DNA of 64,000 bases, taken from assembly GCF_007475525.1 (NCBI RefSeq), contig NZ_CP037899.1:620001-684000 (forward strand), written 5' to 3'. This DNA comes from Methylacidiphilum kamchatkense Kam1. GTDB lineage: Bacteria; Verrucomicrobiota; Verrucomicrobiia; Methylacidiphilales; Methylacidiphilaceae. Below the pieces are notes generated by a model. The model was not told the origin of the DNA. It made no database searches and worked only from the letters and a program-made list of their open reading frames with translations. The position numbers were made by a program, and so were the translations under genes. Within the stretch, counting starts at the first letter, position 1. Each line of letters starts with the position of its first letter. Positions 56,701 to 64,000 of the stretch are shown here, one piece after another.

Positions 56701-57768
56701 CTAATTTTTCTCTTCTTTATTCTCCTCTATTTTAGTTTTATTTTTTGCAATAAGATTGCGCACTCCAAGACCAATTAGTCGAACGGCTCGATCCTTTTGT
56801 AAGTTTGCTTTTAGCAGTAAACTGCCACAGGAAGCAATTTCGAGTGGACTCTGTGTTGGAGAGGTCAAAGTGAGCTGGCGTAAAAGGGTAGAGAAATCAG
56901 AGTATCTCAACTTAATAAAGACGGTTTTTGCGATAAGTCCTTGTCTTTTGAGATCTTCGGCCAATGTTTGACTCATGCTGTAAAGCTCTTTTATAAGTAG
57001 GTCCAGATTTTTCGTATCCTTATTGAAGGTTACTTCCCGACTCATAGACCGAGGTTTGCTTTCCAGCTCTAAAGGACTAAGATCTATACCCAAAGAGGCC
57101 AGGTGAAAATATCGGCCTCGTTTCCCGAACCTTTCTATTAGTTGTTGTTCTGGTATCTTTGCTAGATCATCAATAGTGATTACTCCCATGGTCTGCAATT
57201 TTTTAACAGTTGCAGGACCAACTTCTGGAATTTTTTCTACAGGTAGTGGTGCTAAAAAAATTTTTTCAGAGCCCTTGGGGACGACCTTGACCCCGTTGGG
57301 TTTTGCAAGGTCGCAAGCGATCTTTGCCACAAGTTTATTGGAGGCTACTCCAATAGTGCTGGGTAGACCAAGTTTTTCTTTAATAGCTTTTTGAATTGCC
57401 AATGCCATCTTTTCCGGTTCGATATGTGGGGCTAACTCCAAGCAAGCCTCATCAATAGATACTTTTTGGATTCGCTCTGAAAAGGTTTTTAAAAGAGCAT
57501 AAACTCTTGCCGAATATTCCTCGTAAAGAGCATGATGTGCGGGCACAAGGATAAGGTCAGGGCAGAGGGAAATAGCTCTTCGTAGTGGCATCCCGCTGTG
57601 CACCCCATACTTTCTTGCCTCGTAAGAAGCGGTAGATACTACTCCTCTGCCTTGTAGGCTGCCCATCCATACTACCATTGGAGTTTCTTTTAATTCAGGA
57701 TGCTGAAGTATTTCGACGGAAGCATAGAACGCATCGAGATCTACGAATATAAACCAACCTCTTTCCAT
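56701..57768 (-). CDS. dinB: DNA polymerase IV
   Basis: 355 residues of the Y-family polymerase: WFIFVDLDAFYASVEILQHP, YSARVYALLKTFSERIQKVS, IDEACLELAP and GVASNKLVAKIACDLAKPNG, with the catalytic Asp and Glu. I chose ATG 57768 (about 39 residues shorter than the longest frame) because it fits the family N-terminus. Performs translesion synthesis. Confidence 0.92.
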   Translation of the reverse strand: MERGWFIFVDLDAFYASVEILQHPELKETPMVVWMGSLQGRGVVSTASYEARKYGVHSGMPLRRAISLCPDLILVPAHHALYEEYSARVYALLKTFSERIQKVSIDEACLELAPHIEPEKMALAIQKAIKEKLGLPSTIGVASNKLVAKIACDLAKPNGVKVVPKGSEKIFLAPLPVEKIPEVGPATVKKLQTMGVITIDDLAKIPEQQLIERFGKRGRYFHLASLGIDLSPLELESKPRSMSREVTFNKDTKNLDLLIKELYSMSQTLAEDLKRQGLIAKTVFIKLRYSDFSTLLRQLTLTSPTQSPLEIASCGSLLLKANLQKDRAVRLIGLGVRNLIAKNKTKIEENKEEKN

Positions 57769-58373
57769 GCTTATGATAGTTGGCTCTTCATAAGAAGCAT
57801 TTGAAACGATCACATCTAAAAATAGCATAAAAGAGGGAGATTGGGCAGTTTTTGATTCTTTTAGATTCCAACAAGAAAACAAAAGGAATAGCGCTTTACT
57901 TTATATAAAGAGCAAGCAAGCTTAGACTTCAGTCATGAGAAGTTAAATGAATCTGTTGATAAAAAAGGATTCAAAATCTAGTGGAGATATAATAAAAAGC
58001 AAACCCCCAGACAATGACAAAAAGAAGAATAAATACAAAAATAAAAACAGGAAATTTCATGGTTTCATAAAATATTATTATGTTTCAATTTTGTTCTATT
58101 TCGTAAATGTTAGCAAAAAATATAGAGGATTTTTTTTCTTATTTGTCCCTGAGTTTTTTAAAAAATAGCCCACTTTCTAGTAGTTAAGTCATTTTTTTCC
58201 CAAAATTATAGATTTTTTTCCTATCCTTTGTTTGGGCTGAATCACAAGAAGGGGAATATCGACTAAGGAAAAAAAGTTATCTAAGCCAATAAGTTTTTAT
58301 CGGTGGTTTTGCCTAAATTGGAAAAGTGTGCTCGTTTATTGATGGGCAAGGGGGGATGCAGGAGGAAAAGAGC
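57769..58373. other. Intergenic region before tRNA-Arg
   Basis: 605 bases. A 73-codon plus-strand frame (57947-58168) is rich in Lys, Asn and Phe, typical of AT-rich non-coding DNA, and I reject it. No other feature seen. Confidence 0.35.
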
Positions 58374-58450
58374 TGGCGGTCCCGGGCAGATTCGAACTGC
58401 CGACCCGCGCTTTAGGAAAGCGCTGCTCTATCCTTCTGAGCTACGGGACC
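58374..58450 (-). tRNA. tRNA-Arg (CCT)
   Basis: Read on the minus strand the 77 bases fold as a cloverleaf: acceptor GGTCCCG/CGGGACC, D-arm with AGCTCAGAAGGATAGAGC, anticodon arm GCGCT-TTCCTAA-AGCGC with anticodon CCT, and a T-arm GGCAGTTCGAATCTGCC. It ends in an encoded CCA. Reads AGG codons. Confidence 0.93.
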
Positions 58451-58569
58451 TCCTCTAAAATGGAAACTGCTTTTAAAAACGATTTTGAATTGTCCTCTAG
58501 CATAGAACAATTGTTCGGTGATGGCTATTTTTTTCTGTTCCCTTTACAAAGGAAAACAGTTTATCTCTT

Positions 58570-59574
58570 TTAAAGAATAAGCATAGCATCGCCATAGCTA
58601 TAAAACCTATAGCCTTTTTTGATTGCTTCTTCATAGGCTGCTTTAAGAAGATTGGTACCTGCAAACGCACAGGTTAAAAGAAACAAGCTAGATTTTGGTA
58701 AATGAAAATTGGTGATTAAAGCTCCTGTCCGCTGAAATTGGAAGGGAGGAAAAATAAAAAGATCAGTCCATCCCTCTTGAGGTTCTAGGTTTTTTATCGT
58801 TTCTAAAACACGTACGACAGTGGTGCCAATAGCAACAATTCGTTGCCCTTCTTTATACATTTTTTTTAGGTTCGCATCGATGATAAAATATTCCGGTTCT
58901 AATTTCGCTCTCTTTAGCTGTTCAGCTGTTAGGGGGCGAAAAGTGCCCGGACCAATATGAAGAGTAATAAAAGCGGTTTTAAACTTGCTAAGTAACTCCT
59001 TTGAAAAATGGAGTCCAGCTGTGGGAGCCGCAATCGATCCAGGGCATTGGGCAAAGACGGTCTGATAGTATTCCATATCCTGCTGTTCTATTTCAGGTCG
59101 GTTATTCTTTTTTCTCAACTTTCGTATATAAGGAGGCAGTGGAGGAAGCCCAAGGCTTTCAAGATTGGGTGCTTTATCAAATTCCAGGATATAATAGCCA
59201 TCGGAAAGTTTAGAAACGATTTTTGCCTGAAGCTCGCAATATCCATCTTTTTGCGACCTTTTTAGCCAAACGATTGAACCACTCTTTACATGTTTGGAGG
59301 GGGACGCCATGACTTTCCATTGATAGGGGGCTAAAGCCTCTACAAAAAGAAAGGTTGTCTTTTCATCCATTGATTTGAAAAAAGCGGGCAGTACCTTCGA
59401 ATTATTCAAAACAAGGAGGTCCTCTTTTGAAAGAAATTGGGGAAGATCAGAAAATTGGCAGTGATAAAAACAACCAGTTTTTCTGTCGACTACCATTAGT
59501 TTGCAATGATCCCTTTGAGGCGTTGGATCAAGGGCAATCAGCTCCTTGGGTAATGAAAATGAATACTCTTCCAT
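58570..59574 (-). CDS. queA: tRNA preQ1(34) S-adenosylmethionine ribosyltransferase-isomerase
   Basis: 334 residues. Start EYSFSLPKELIALDPTPQRD and LVLNNSKVLPAFF, ending with the family-typical FHLPKSSLFLLTCAFAG and YRFYSYGDAMLIL. Makes epoxyqueuosine in tRNA wobble positions. Length is usual for the family. Confidence 0.93.
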   Translation of the reverse strand: MEEYSFSLPKELIALDPTPQRDHCKLMVVDRKTGCFYHCQFSDLPQFLSKEDLLVLNNSKVLPAFFKSMDEKTTFLFVEALAPYQWKVMASPSKHVKSGSIVWLKRSQKDGYCELQAKIVSKLSDGYYILEFDKAPNLESLGLPPLPPYIRKLRKKNNRPEIEQQDMEYYQTVFAQCPGSIAAPTAGLHFSKELLSKFKTAFITLHIGPGTFRPLTAEQLKRAKLEPEYFIIDANLKKMYKEGQRIVAIGTTVVRVLETIKNLEPQEGWTDLFIFPPFQFQRTGALITNFHLPKSSLFLLTCAFAGTNLLKAAYEEAIKKGYRFYSYGDAMLIL

Positions 59575-59696
59575 TGCTTTAGTTTTATCAGTACGACAAA
59601 ATGAAAAAGGTTGAAGAAAAGGTATTTTTATATAATGTTATGATTTGATATTTCAACTGATCAAGTTTAAAAGATTATTATTGTATTGTTTTCAAA

Positions 59697-59715
59697 TATA
59701 GTATATCTATAGAGA
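59697..59715 (+). promoter_or_regulatory. Palindromic element at the GntR gene start
   Basis: TATAG-TATAT-CTATA (59697-59711) is a 15-bp inverted repeat. Its right part extends as TATATCTATAGAGA (59702-59715), which recurs exactly before cysI. It ends five bases before the ATG and is a fair candidate operator for the encoded regulator. Confidence 0.45.
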
Positions 59716-59720
59716 AATAA

Positions 59721-60551
59721 ATGCAATCAAGTACTTCTCGCTATCAACGATTACCCCGACATGAGGTAGTTAGCCAGTGGATTAGAAACGAAATTGATTC
59801 GGGTCGTCTGGGGATTGGTGCACAGCTACCTTCGGAGAAAGAGCTTCAAAAGACCTTTAACATAAGCCGTATTACCGTCAGAAGGGCGCTTCAAACTTTG
59901 GAATCAGAGGGGTTGATTTATCGAAAACAAGGGCTTGGGTCTTTTGTGGCTGATTTTAGGTTACGTCATGGATTGGTCAGACTGACGGATTTTTCTGAGG
60001 ATATTTCGAGCGCTGGTATCGAGCCTTCATCCAAAGTGTTATTTTATGCACAAGAAAATGCTTCAAAAGATATCGCCAAAGAATTAGGTATTGAAGAAAG
60101 GAGTGTTTGCGTTCGGCTTGATCGGTTACGACTTGGTAATGGAAAACCTATTGCTTTTGATAGAACCTGGCTTCCTCTTTATTATGCTCGGCTTTTGGAT
60201 GGTCGGGATCTAGAAAGAGAGACTATATATCAGATATTACAACGTGAATATAAGATTCCTGTAATCCGTGGTCGATATTTGATTGAAGCTGTGAATGCGG
60301 ATAACGAACTGGCAAGCCATTTAGAAATAAAAGAAAACCAGGCTGTTCTGGCGATTCATCGGACTTCCTTTACCGTTTCGGATCAACCCATTTATTTCCA
60401 GAAACGATTTTACCGGTGTGATCGCGTGATTTACGAACTGGAGTTAGAAAGAGATCCTTCTAAAAATTTTCATATTCCTTCGGCATTGCCTTTACGTCAA
60501 TTTTCTCCGTTGTTCGTACAACCAATTAAAAATGGCCAGAGCCAAAGCTAA
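59721..60551 (+). CDS. GntR family transcriptional regulator (HutC/UTRA type)
   Basis: 276 residues. N-terminal winged helix: QWIRNEIDSGRLGIGAQLPS, EKELQKTFNISRITVRRALQ, TLESEGLIYRKQGLGSFVAD. C-terminal UTRA ligand domain: IAFDRTWLPLYYARL and AVLAIHRTSFTVSDQPIYFQ. An effector-binding repressor or activator. It is convergent with cysI but shares a 14-bp upstream element with it, so both may be its targets. Confidence 0.87.
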   Translation: MQSSTSRYQRLPRHEVVSQWIRNEIDSGRLGIGAQLPSEKELQKTFNISRITVRRALQTLESEGLIYRKQGLGSFVADFRLRHGLVRLTDFSEDISSAGIEPSSKVLFYAQENASKDIAKELGIEERSVCVRLDRLRLGNGKPIAFDRTWLPLYYARLLDGRDLERETIYQILQREYKIPVIRGRYLIEAVNADNELASHLEIKENQAVLAIHRTSFTVSDQPIYFQKRFYRCDRVIYELELERDPSKNFHIPSALPLRQFSPLFVQPIKNGQSQS

Positions 60552-60613
60552 TTGAGAGGATGCTGATCCCTATGTGACGGCTTCCTTGCAAGAAATAAAT
60601 CCTAAGAAGTTTT

Positions 60614-62341
60614 TTAGGAAGTATTTTTTGTTTGTAAGGAAGACATTTCCATGTGGAAGTTTTGGGGAAAAGATTGCTCACAATTAGGGTTAATTCTATG
60701 CCAGTATTGACTGAATGATTCTTCGTGTCTTCTGTTACGAACAAAATCTTCCAGATATTCGCGGACTACTGCTGGGATGTCGTTGATGTCAACGACCCTT
60801 TTCTGTAGACTAGCTAGTCTATCTCCTGCGGTAGAGCCACCTACAAAAAGGGCATAGCGGTTGGGAGCCCTTCCCACAAAGGAGATATCAGCATTATAGG
60901 GCCGAGAACAACCGTTGGGACAACCACTCATCCGAAAAAGAATTTCTTCTTTTTCTAATCCTAGTTCTTTTAGAATATCTTCTAGCTGATCCATGATTTT
61001 GGAAAAGACTCTTTCACTTTCTGCAAGAGCTAGCCCGCATGTTGGAAGGGCAACGCAAGCATGTGCCAGATTCCTAGCTGCAGTCTTAGGAGAGAGTGGG
61101 AAAAGACGATTTTCTAAAAGAATCTTTCCTATTTTTTCTTTTTTATCCTCGTCAATATCGCATAGAAGAATATTGGCGTTAGGTGTCAAACGGATCGAAG
61201 GTTGATAATCTTCTATAATAGAGCGGAGGATACTTCGTATGGGAAGGGAAGGTAAATCAGCTATTCGTCCATTTTCTATTCTGATTCCAAGAAAGTACTT
61301 CCCATCGCCTTGAGGATGCCATCCTAGGCTATCAGCTACGGTGGTAAAGGAAAAATGTTTTGGGGATTCTGGAGAAAAAGAAAGCCGCTGGACTACCTCT
61401 GAACGGAACCAATCGATACCTTTTTCATCAATGAGATATTTGAGCCTGGCTCTTTTGCGATCTTCCCTGTTACCAAAATCTCGATGCATTGTAACAATAG
61501 CAATGGCTGTTTCAGTAAGCTTTTCTTTTGGAATATAAAATAAAGGAACAGCTAGTTTTGGGTAAGTCTTCACAACACCATGGGTCATCCCATGACTGCC
61601 ACCGACCAAAACGGTAAACCCCTCTATTGTAGTGCCTGAAACATGGGCAACGAAGCCAAGGTCCTGGGAATAAATATCGACATCATTTCTTGGAGGAATA
61701 GCAAAGCCGATTTTAAATTTCCGAGGCAGATACACCTTCCCATAGATCGGTTCTTCCTCCACTGAACTTTCTTGTGCCGATTCATATTCTACTGGAATGT
61801 TATTAATCCAAATTTCAGTATAGGCTTTGCTTTTCGAAAGAAAAGTATTGCTGATAGAAAGGGCAAGTTTTTGAAGTTCATCATGTGCGCCATCTTTTAT
61901 AGGTGAGGGAGGAGCCACCACATTCCTGACAATATCCCCGCAAGCACCCCATGTATGGATGCCAGAGGCAATGATGGAAGAAATGCAGCGATGGAGCCCT
62001 CTAAAAACAACCCCGTGCAGTTGAATGCCTTGCCTAGTCGTAATCCTAAGGGTTCCATTACCAACCGAATCGCTCAGTTTGTCTAAAGAAAGGTATTGAG
62101 AGGCAGTCAAAGCTCCTCCAGGACATTTGGTTCGAACCATAAAAATCCAGGCTTTATCTTGCCCGAGCTTTTTTCGTTCATTCCTTAGATCCCGGTCATC
62201 TTGCTGGTAACAGCCGTGAAATTTAAGAATCTGATAATCTTCTTCAGAAAAATGCGTTGCAGAAGCCTTTTTTAGTGTTTTTAAAATCGCTCCACGAAGA
62301 TTCCGACTCTTTTCCTTAATGGATTCCACTGGTGATGGCAT
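60614..62341 (-). CDS. cysI: Sulfite reductase hemoprotein subunit
   Basis: 575 residues with the siroheme/[4Fe-4S] ligands CVALPTCGLALAESER and MSGCPNGCSRPYNADISFVG, patterns of sulfite rather than nitrite reductase. It reduces sulfite to sulfide with six electrons. No cysJ partner is adjacent, so ferredoxin or a distant flavoprotein must donate electrons. A start-proximal element is shared with the GntR gene. Confidence 0.9.
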   Translation of the reverse strand: MPSPVESIKEKSRNLRGAILKTLKKASATHFSEEDYQILKFHGCYQQDDRDLRNERKKLGQDKAWIFMVRTKCPGGALTASQYLSLDKLSDSVGNGTLRITTRQGIQLHGVVFRGLHRCISSIIASGIHTWGACGDIVRNVVAPPSPIKDGAHDELQKLALSISNTFLSKSKAYTEIWINNIPVEYESAQESSVEEEPIYGKVYLPRKFKIGFAIPPRNDVDIYSQDLGFVAHVSGTTIEGFTVLVGGSHGMTHGVVKTYPKLAVPLFYIPKEKLTETAIAIVTMHRDFGNREDRKRARLKYLIDEKGIDWFRSEVVQRLSFSPESPKHFSFTTVADSLGWHPQGDGKYFLGIRIENGRIADLPSLPIRSILRSIIEDYQPSIRLTPNANILLCDIDEDKKEKIGKILLENRLFPLSPKTAARNLAHACVALPTCGLALAESERVFSKIMDQLEDILKELGLEKEEILFRMSGCPNGCSRPYNADISFVGRAPNRYALFVGGSTAGDRLASLQKRVVDINDIPAVVREYLEDFVRNRRHEESFSQYWHRINPNCEQSFPQNFHMEMSSLQTKNTS

Positions 62342-62350
62342 AATTATGTA

Positions 62351-62364
62351 TCTCTATAGATATA
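62351..62364 (-). promoter_or_regulatory. Copy of the GntR-upstream element before cysI
   Basis: On the minus strand the bases read TATATCTATAGAGA, identical over 14 bases to the element in front of the GntR gene. It ends nine bases before the cysI ATG. The same position and orientation in both genes argue for one regulator. Confidence 0.45.
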
Positions 62365-62530
62365 ATAGGAAAATATTATGTTTTTTAAAAAATGAAAGAA
62401 AAAAAAGATATTTTACTTCGTAAAATTAATTTTTTGTCTAATGCCTTCTGGGATTTCTATGAGAAGAAAAAGGGTTGAGAGAGAGATTCGATGCCGCTTG
62501 TAAGGATCAAGGATCTGGAGTTTGATCGTA

Positions 62531-62974
62531 TCATTCAGCAGGAGGATGGCGTGCGATCAAGACAGAACATTTTGCCTCCTCGCTAACGCGTGCCGCTGTA
62601 CTTCCTAATGCCCGACCCAAGGCACCTGAATACCCACTATGTCCAAGGACAATCAGATCATAGCCATTTTCATTTGCGCAGTTGACAATTTCTAAGGCAG
62701 GATGACCATATTTTTTGTAAAATTCCCTTACTTTTATTCCCCACCTATTTTCTGCTTCCTGAATATCTTTTCTTATTTCGGAAAAAAATGACTTCTCTCC
62801 TTTTTCTTCTTCTTCGTGTTCGATCACAAGACTAATTGCATAATAAGGAATTGGAGGAACAACCCAAATAACACCTAATTGACATCCCAAAGTTTTGGCT
62901 AAACAAAAACCTTCATCGATAGCCATTTTCCCACCTTTGGACCGGTCATAGGCAATTAATATTTTTGTATACAT
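62531..62974 (-). CDS. Universal stress protein
   Basis: 147 residues. N-terminal KILIAYDRSKGGKMAIDEG and C-terminal ATP-binding motif GHSGYSGALGRALGSTAARV. A cytoplasmic nucleotide-binding stress protein. An insertion of acidic residues (EHEEEEKGEKSF) lies in the middle. Divergent from the thioredoxin-fold gene. Confidence 0.87.
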   Translation of the reverse strand: MYTKILIAYDRSKGGKMAIDEGFCLAKTLGCQLGVIWVVPPIPYYAISLVIEHEEEEKGEKSFFSEIRKDIQEAENRWGIKVREFYKKYGHPALEIVNCANENGYDLIVLGHSGYSGALGRALGSTAARVSEEAKCSVLIARHPPAE

Positions 62975-63051
62975 ATCCTTTTGCTTTCCTCCTTTTTATT
63001 TTTATTTGACTTTTATTGGTTAAAAAAGAAAATTGGGAAAAAATTTTTGGT

Positions 63052-63633
63052 ATGGCTGTTACCTCTCTTATGCTTCCTTTGGGAACAAAGGCTCCTGAAT
63101 TTTCTTTACCAGATGCAGTAAGCGGAAAAATCTTTTCTTTATCTGATTTTGACAGCTTCTCAGCCTTATTAGTGATGTTTATATGTAACCACTGCCCTTA
63201 TGTAAAACATATCCAGCATCATTTGGCGCAAACGATTGCTAGATATCAAAAAGAGGGATTAGCAGCAGTGGCAATTAATTCTAACGATGTGTCAAGATAT
63301 CCCGATGATAGTCCAGAAAAGATGAAAGAAGTAGCTCTTCAAGTAGGCTACACTTTTCCTTATCTTTTCGATGAGACTCAAGAAACGGCAAAAGCTTATA
63401 AAGCAGTCTGTACGCCAGATTTTTTCCTATTCGATAAAGAAAGGAAATTAGTTTATAGGGGGCGCTACGACGATAGTAGACCAAATAGTGGAGTGGCTGT
63501 TACTGGAGCAGATCTCTCAAAAGCCATTGAAGCTACCCTTAAAGGAGAACCAGTCGATCCTGATCAAAAACCCAGTATTGGCTGCAGTCTTAAGTGGAAA
63601 ATTGGAAATGAACCGTCGTGGTGGAATTTCTAA
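63052..63633 (+). CDS. Thioredoxin-fold protein (AhpC/TSA-like)
   Basis: 193 residues. Start ATG 63052 gives MAVTSLMLPLGTKAPEFSLP; a longer TTG frame at 63016 is unlikely. The redox site is ICNHCPYVKHI (CxxC). VCTPDFFLFD and GCSLKWKIGNEPSWW are typical of a common cytosolic thioredoxin-family group of unknown substrate. Predicted thiol reductase or peroxidase. Confidence 0.85.
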   Translation: MAVTSLMLPLGTKAPEFSLPDAVSGKIFSLSDFDSFSALLVMFICNHCPYVKHIQHHLAQTIARYQKEGLAAVAINSNDVSRYPDDSPEKMKEVALQVGYTFPYLFDETQETAKAYKAVCTPDFFLFDKERKLVYRGRYDDSRPNSGVAVTGADLSKAIEATLKGEPVDPDQKPSIGCSLKWKIGNEPSWWNF

Positions 63634-63669
63634 TTCTTTCTAGCATTCGTTCTTCCACTCACGCTTCTT

Positions 63670-64000
63670 TTATTTAAAGGGTCTTTCCTTTATGTGTGAG
63701 GTTGTTCCGATTTTTTTCTTTTCCGGAAGTGCTTTTCCTTTTATTTCTGCAAAAGAAATTTTTGGCTTTTTATTAACTGATTGGGTCTGAACCACAGGAT
63801 CTTTCTTTTTTGAATCAACAGTTTTGAGAGACTGAATGTACACTTTTCCTTTGGGAATCCTCACTATTTTGTTTTTTTCCATGTTCTCTGCACCGTGAGG
63901 ATTGAGAATAGTAATTCTCGGCCCTTTAGATGTCCCCATCATAAGGGCATAAGACAACTGAGGAAGAAGAAGAAAGCTCAAAAAAAAGAATTTTACAAAT
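63670..64000 (-). CDS. Secreted hypothetical protein, start outside window
   Basis: The frame is open to the right edge and the first residues in the window, VKFFFLSFLLLPQLSYALMM, look like the core of a signal peptide, so the start lies beyond the edge; the TTG at 63981 is too short a start. The mature part is small and basic (GTSKGPRITILNPHGAENME, then Lys-rich). No family is recognised. Confidence 0.55.
   Translation of the reverse strand, partial: FVKFFFLSFLLLPQLSYALMMGTSKGPRITILNPHGAENMEKNKIVRIPKGKVYIQSLKTVDSKKKDPVVQTQSVNKKPKISFAEIKGKALPEKKKIGTTSHIKERPFK

Noticed and set aside
57947-58168. 73-codon ORF on the plus strand.
   Set aside because: Composition is that of AT-rich non-coding DNA, with no ribosome site and no motif.

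Overview
The window is 64 kb of an AT-leaning bacterial chromosome (roughly 40 percent GC by eye). The gene content suggests an acidophilic verrucomicrobial methanotroph of the Methylacidiphilum type. This is an inference from the mix of a Hyf-like membrane complex, an SBP56-type methanethiol oxidase, circularly permuted ATP-grasp/alpha-E genes, a CzcA-type efflux system and LEPR-like N-terminal motifs. No rRNA is present, so the assignment is not proven. One tRNA (Arg, CCT) is seen. No CRISPR array or intact mobile element is seen; one decayed tnpB is present.

Layout. 1-6.2 kb: end of a hydrogenase-4-like (hyf) operon, order B-C-E-F-G-I, whose large subunit lacks the [NiFe]-binding cysteines. 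6.7-17.0 kb: a peptide-modification and export locus. It holds a divergent nucleotidyltransferase, two small proteins sharing an LExRELFAA leader, a 63-residue ORF running in frame into an HPr-kinase-like protein, a radical SAM/SPASM enzyme, a PqqD-like protein, a GAF-HlyD protein, a second HlyD protein and a membrane M50 protease with a C-terminal HlyD part. Several of these genes are interrupted by single-base frameshifts or an in-frame stop. 17.5-24.1 kb: an amidoligase operon (ATP-grasp, alpha-E, ATP-grasp/alpha-E fusion, transglutaminase) followed by an NlpC/P60 hydrolase. 24.1-27.6 kb: a gene-poor AT-rich region with a LuxR solo, a small coiled-coil protein and an orphan degenerate response regulator. 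27.6-35.5 kb: secreted and outer-membrane hypotheticals, a kinase fusion, hyuA-hyuB and an L,D-transpeptidase. 35.6-45.3 kb: a heavy-metal RND efflux operon with two tandem TolC paralogues, gpmA and a two-component system. 45.4-46.0 kb: tnpB fossil. 46.0-51.2 kb: aminotransferase, LolA-like secreted protein, OYE-type oxidoreductase, rpe and a PrpD-family gene. 51.7-53.7 kb: methanethiol oxidase plus a membrane protein. 54.1-64 kb: aquaporin, PhoD, a Lys-rich secreted protein, dinB, tRNA-Arg, queA, a GntR regulator, cysI, a universal stress protein, a thioredoxin-fold protein and a truncated secreted protein at the edge.

How the parts work together. The 8-17 kb genes look like a system that makes, modifies (radical SAM, kinase, nucleotidyl transfer) and exports (HlyD, M50) the two LExRELFAA proteins; this is the best candidate for an undescribed system. 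The GntR gene and cysI carry the same 14-bp element just before their start codons, which suggests that the regulator controls itself and sulfite reduction. Sulfite reductase and the methanethiol oxidase together point to active sulfur handling.
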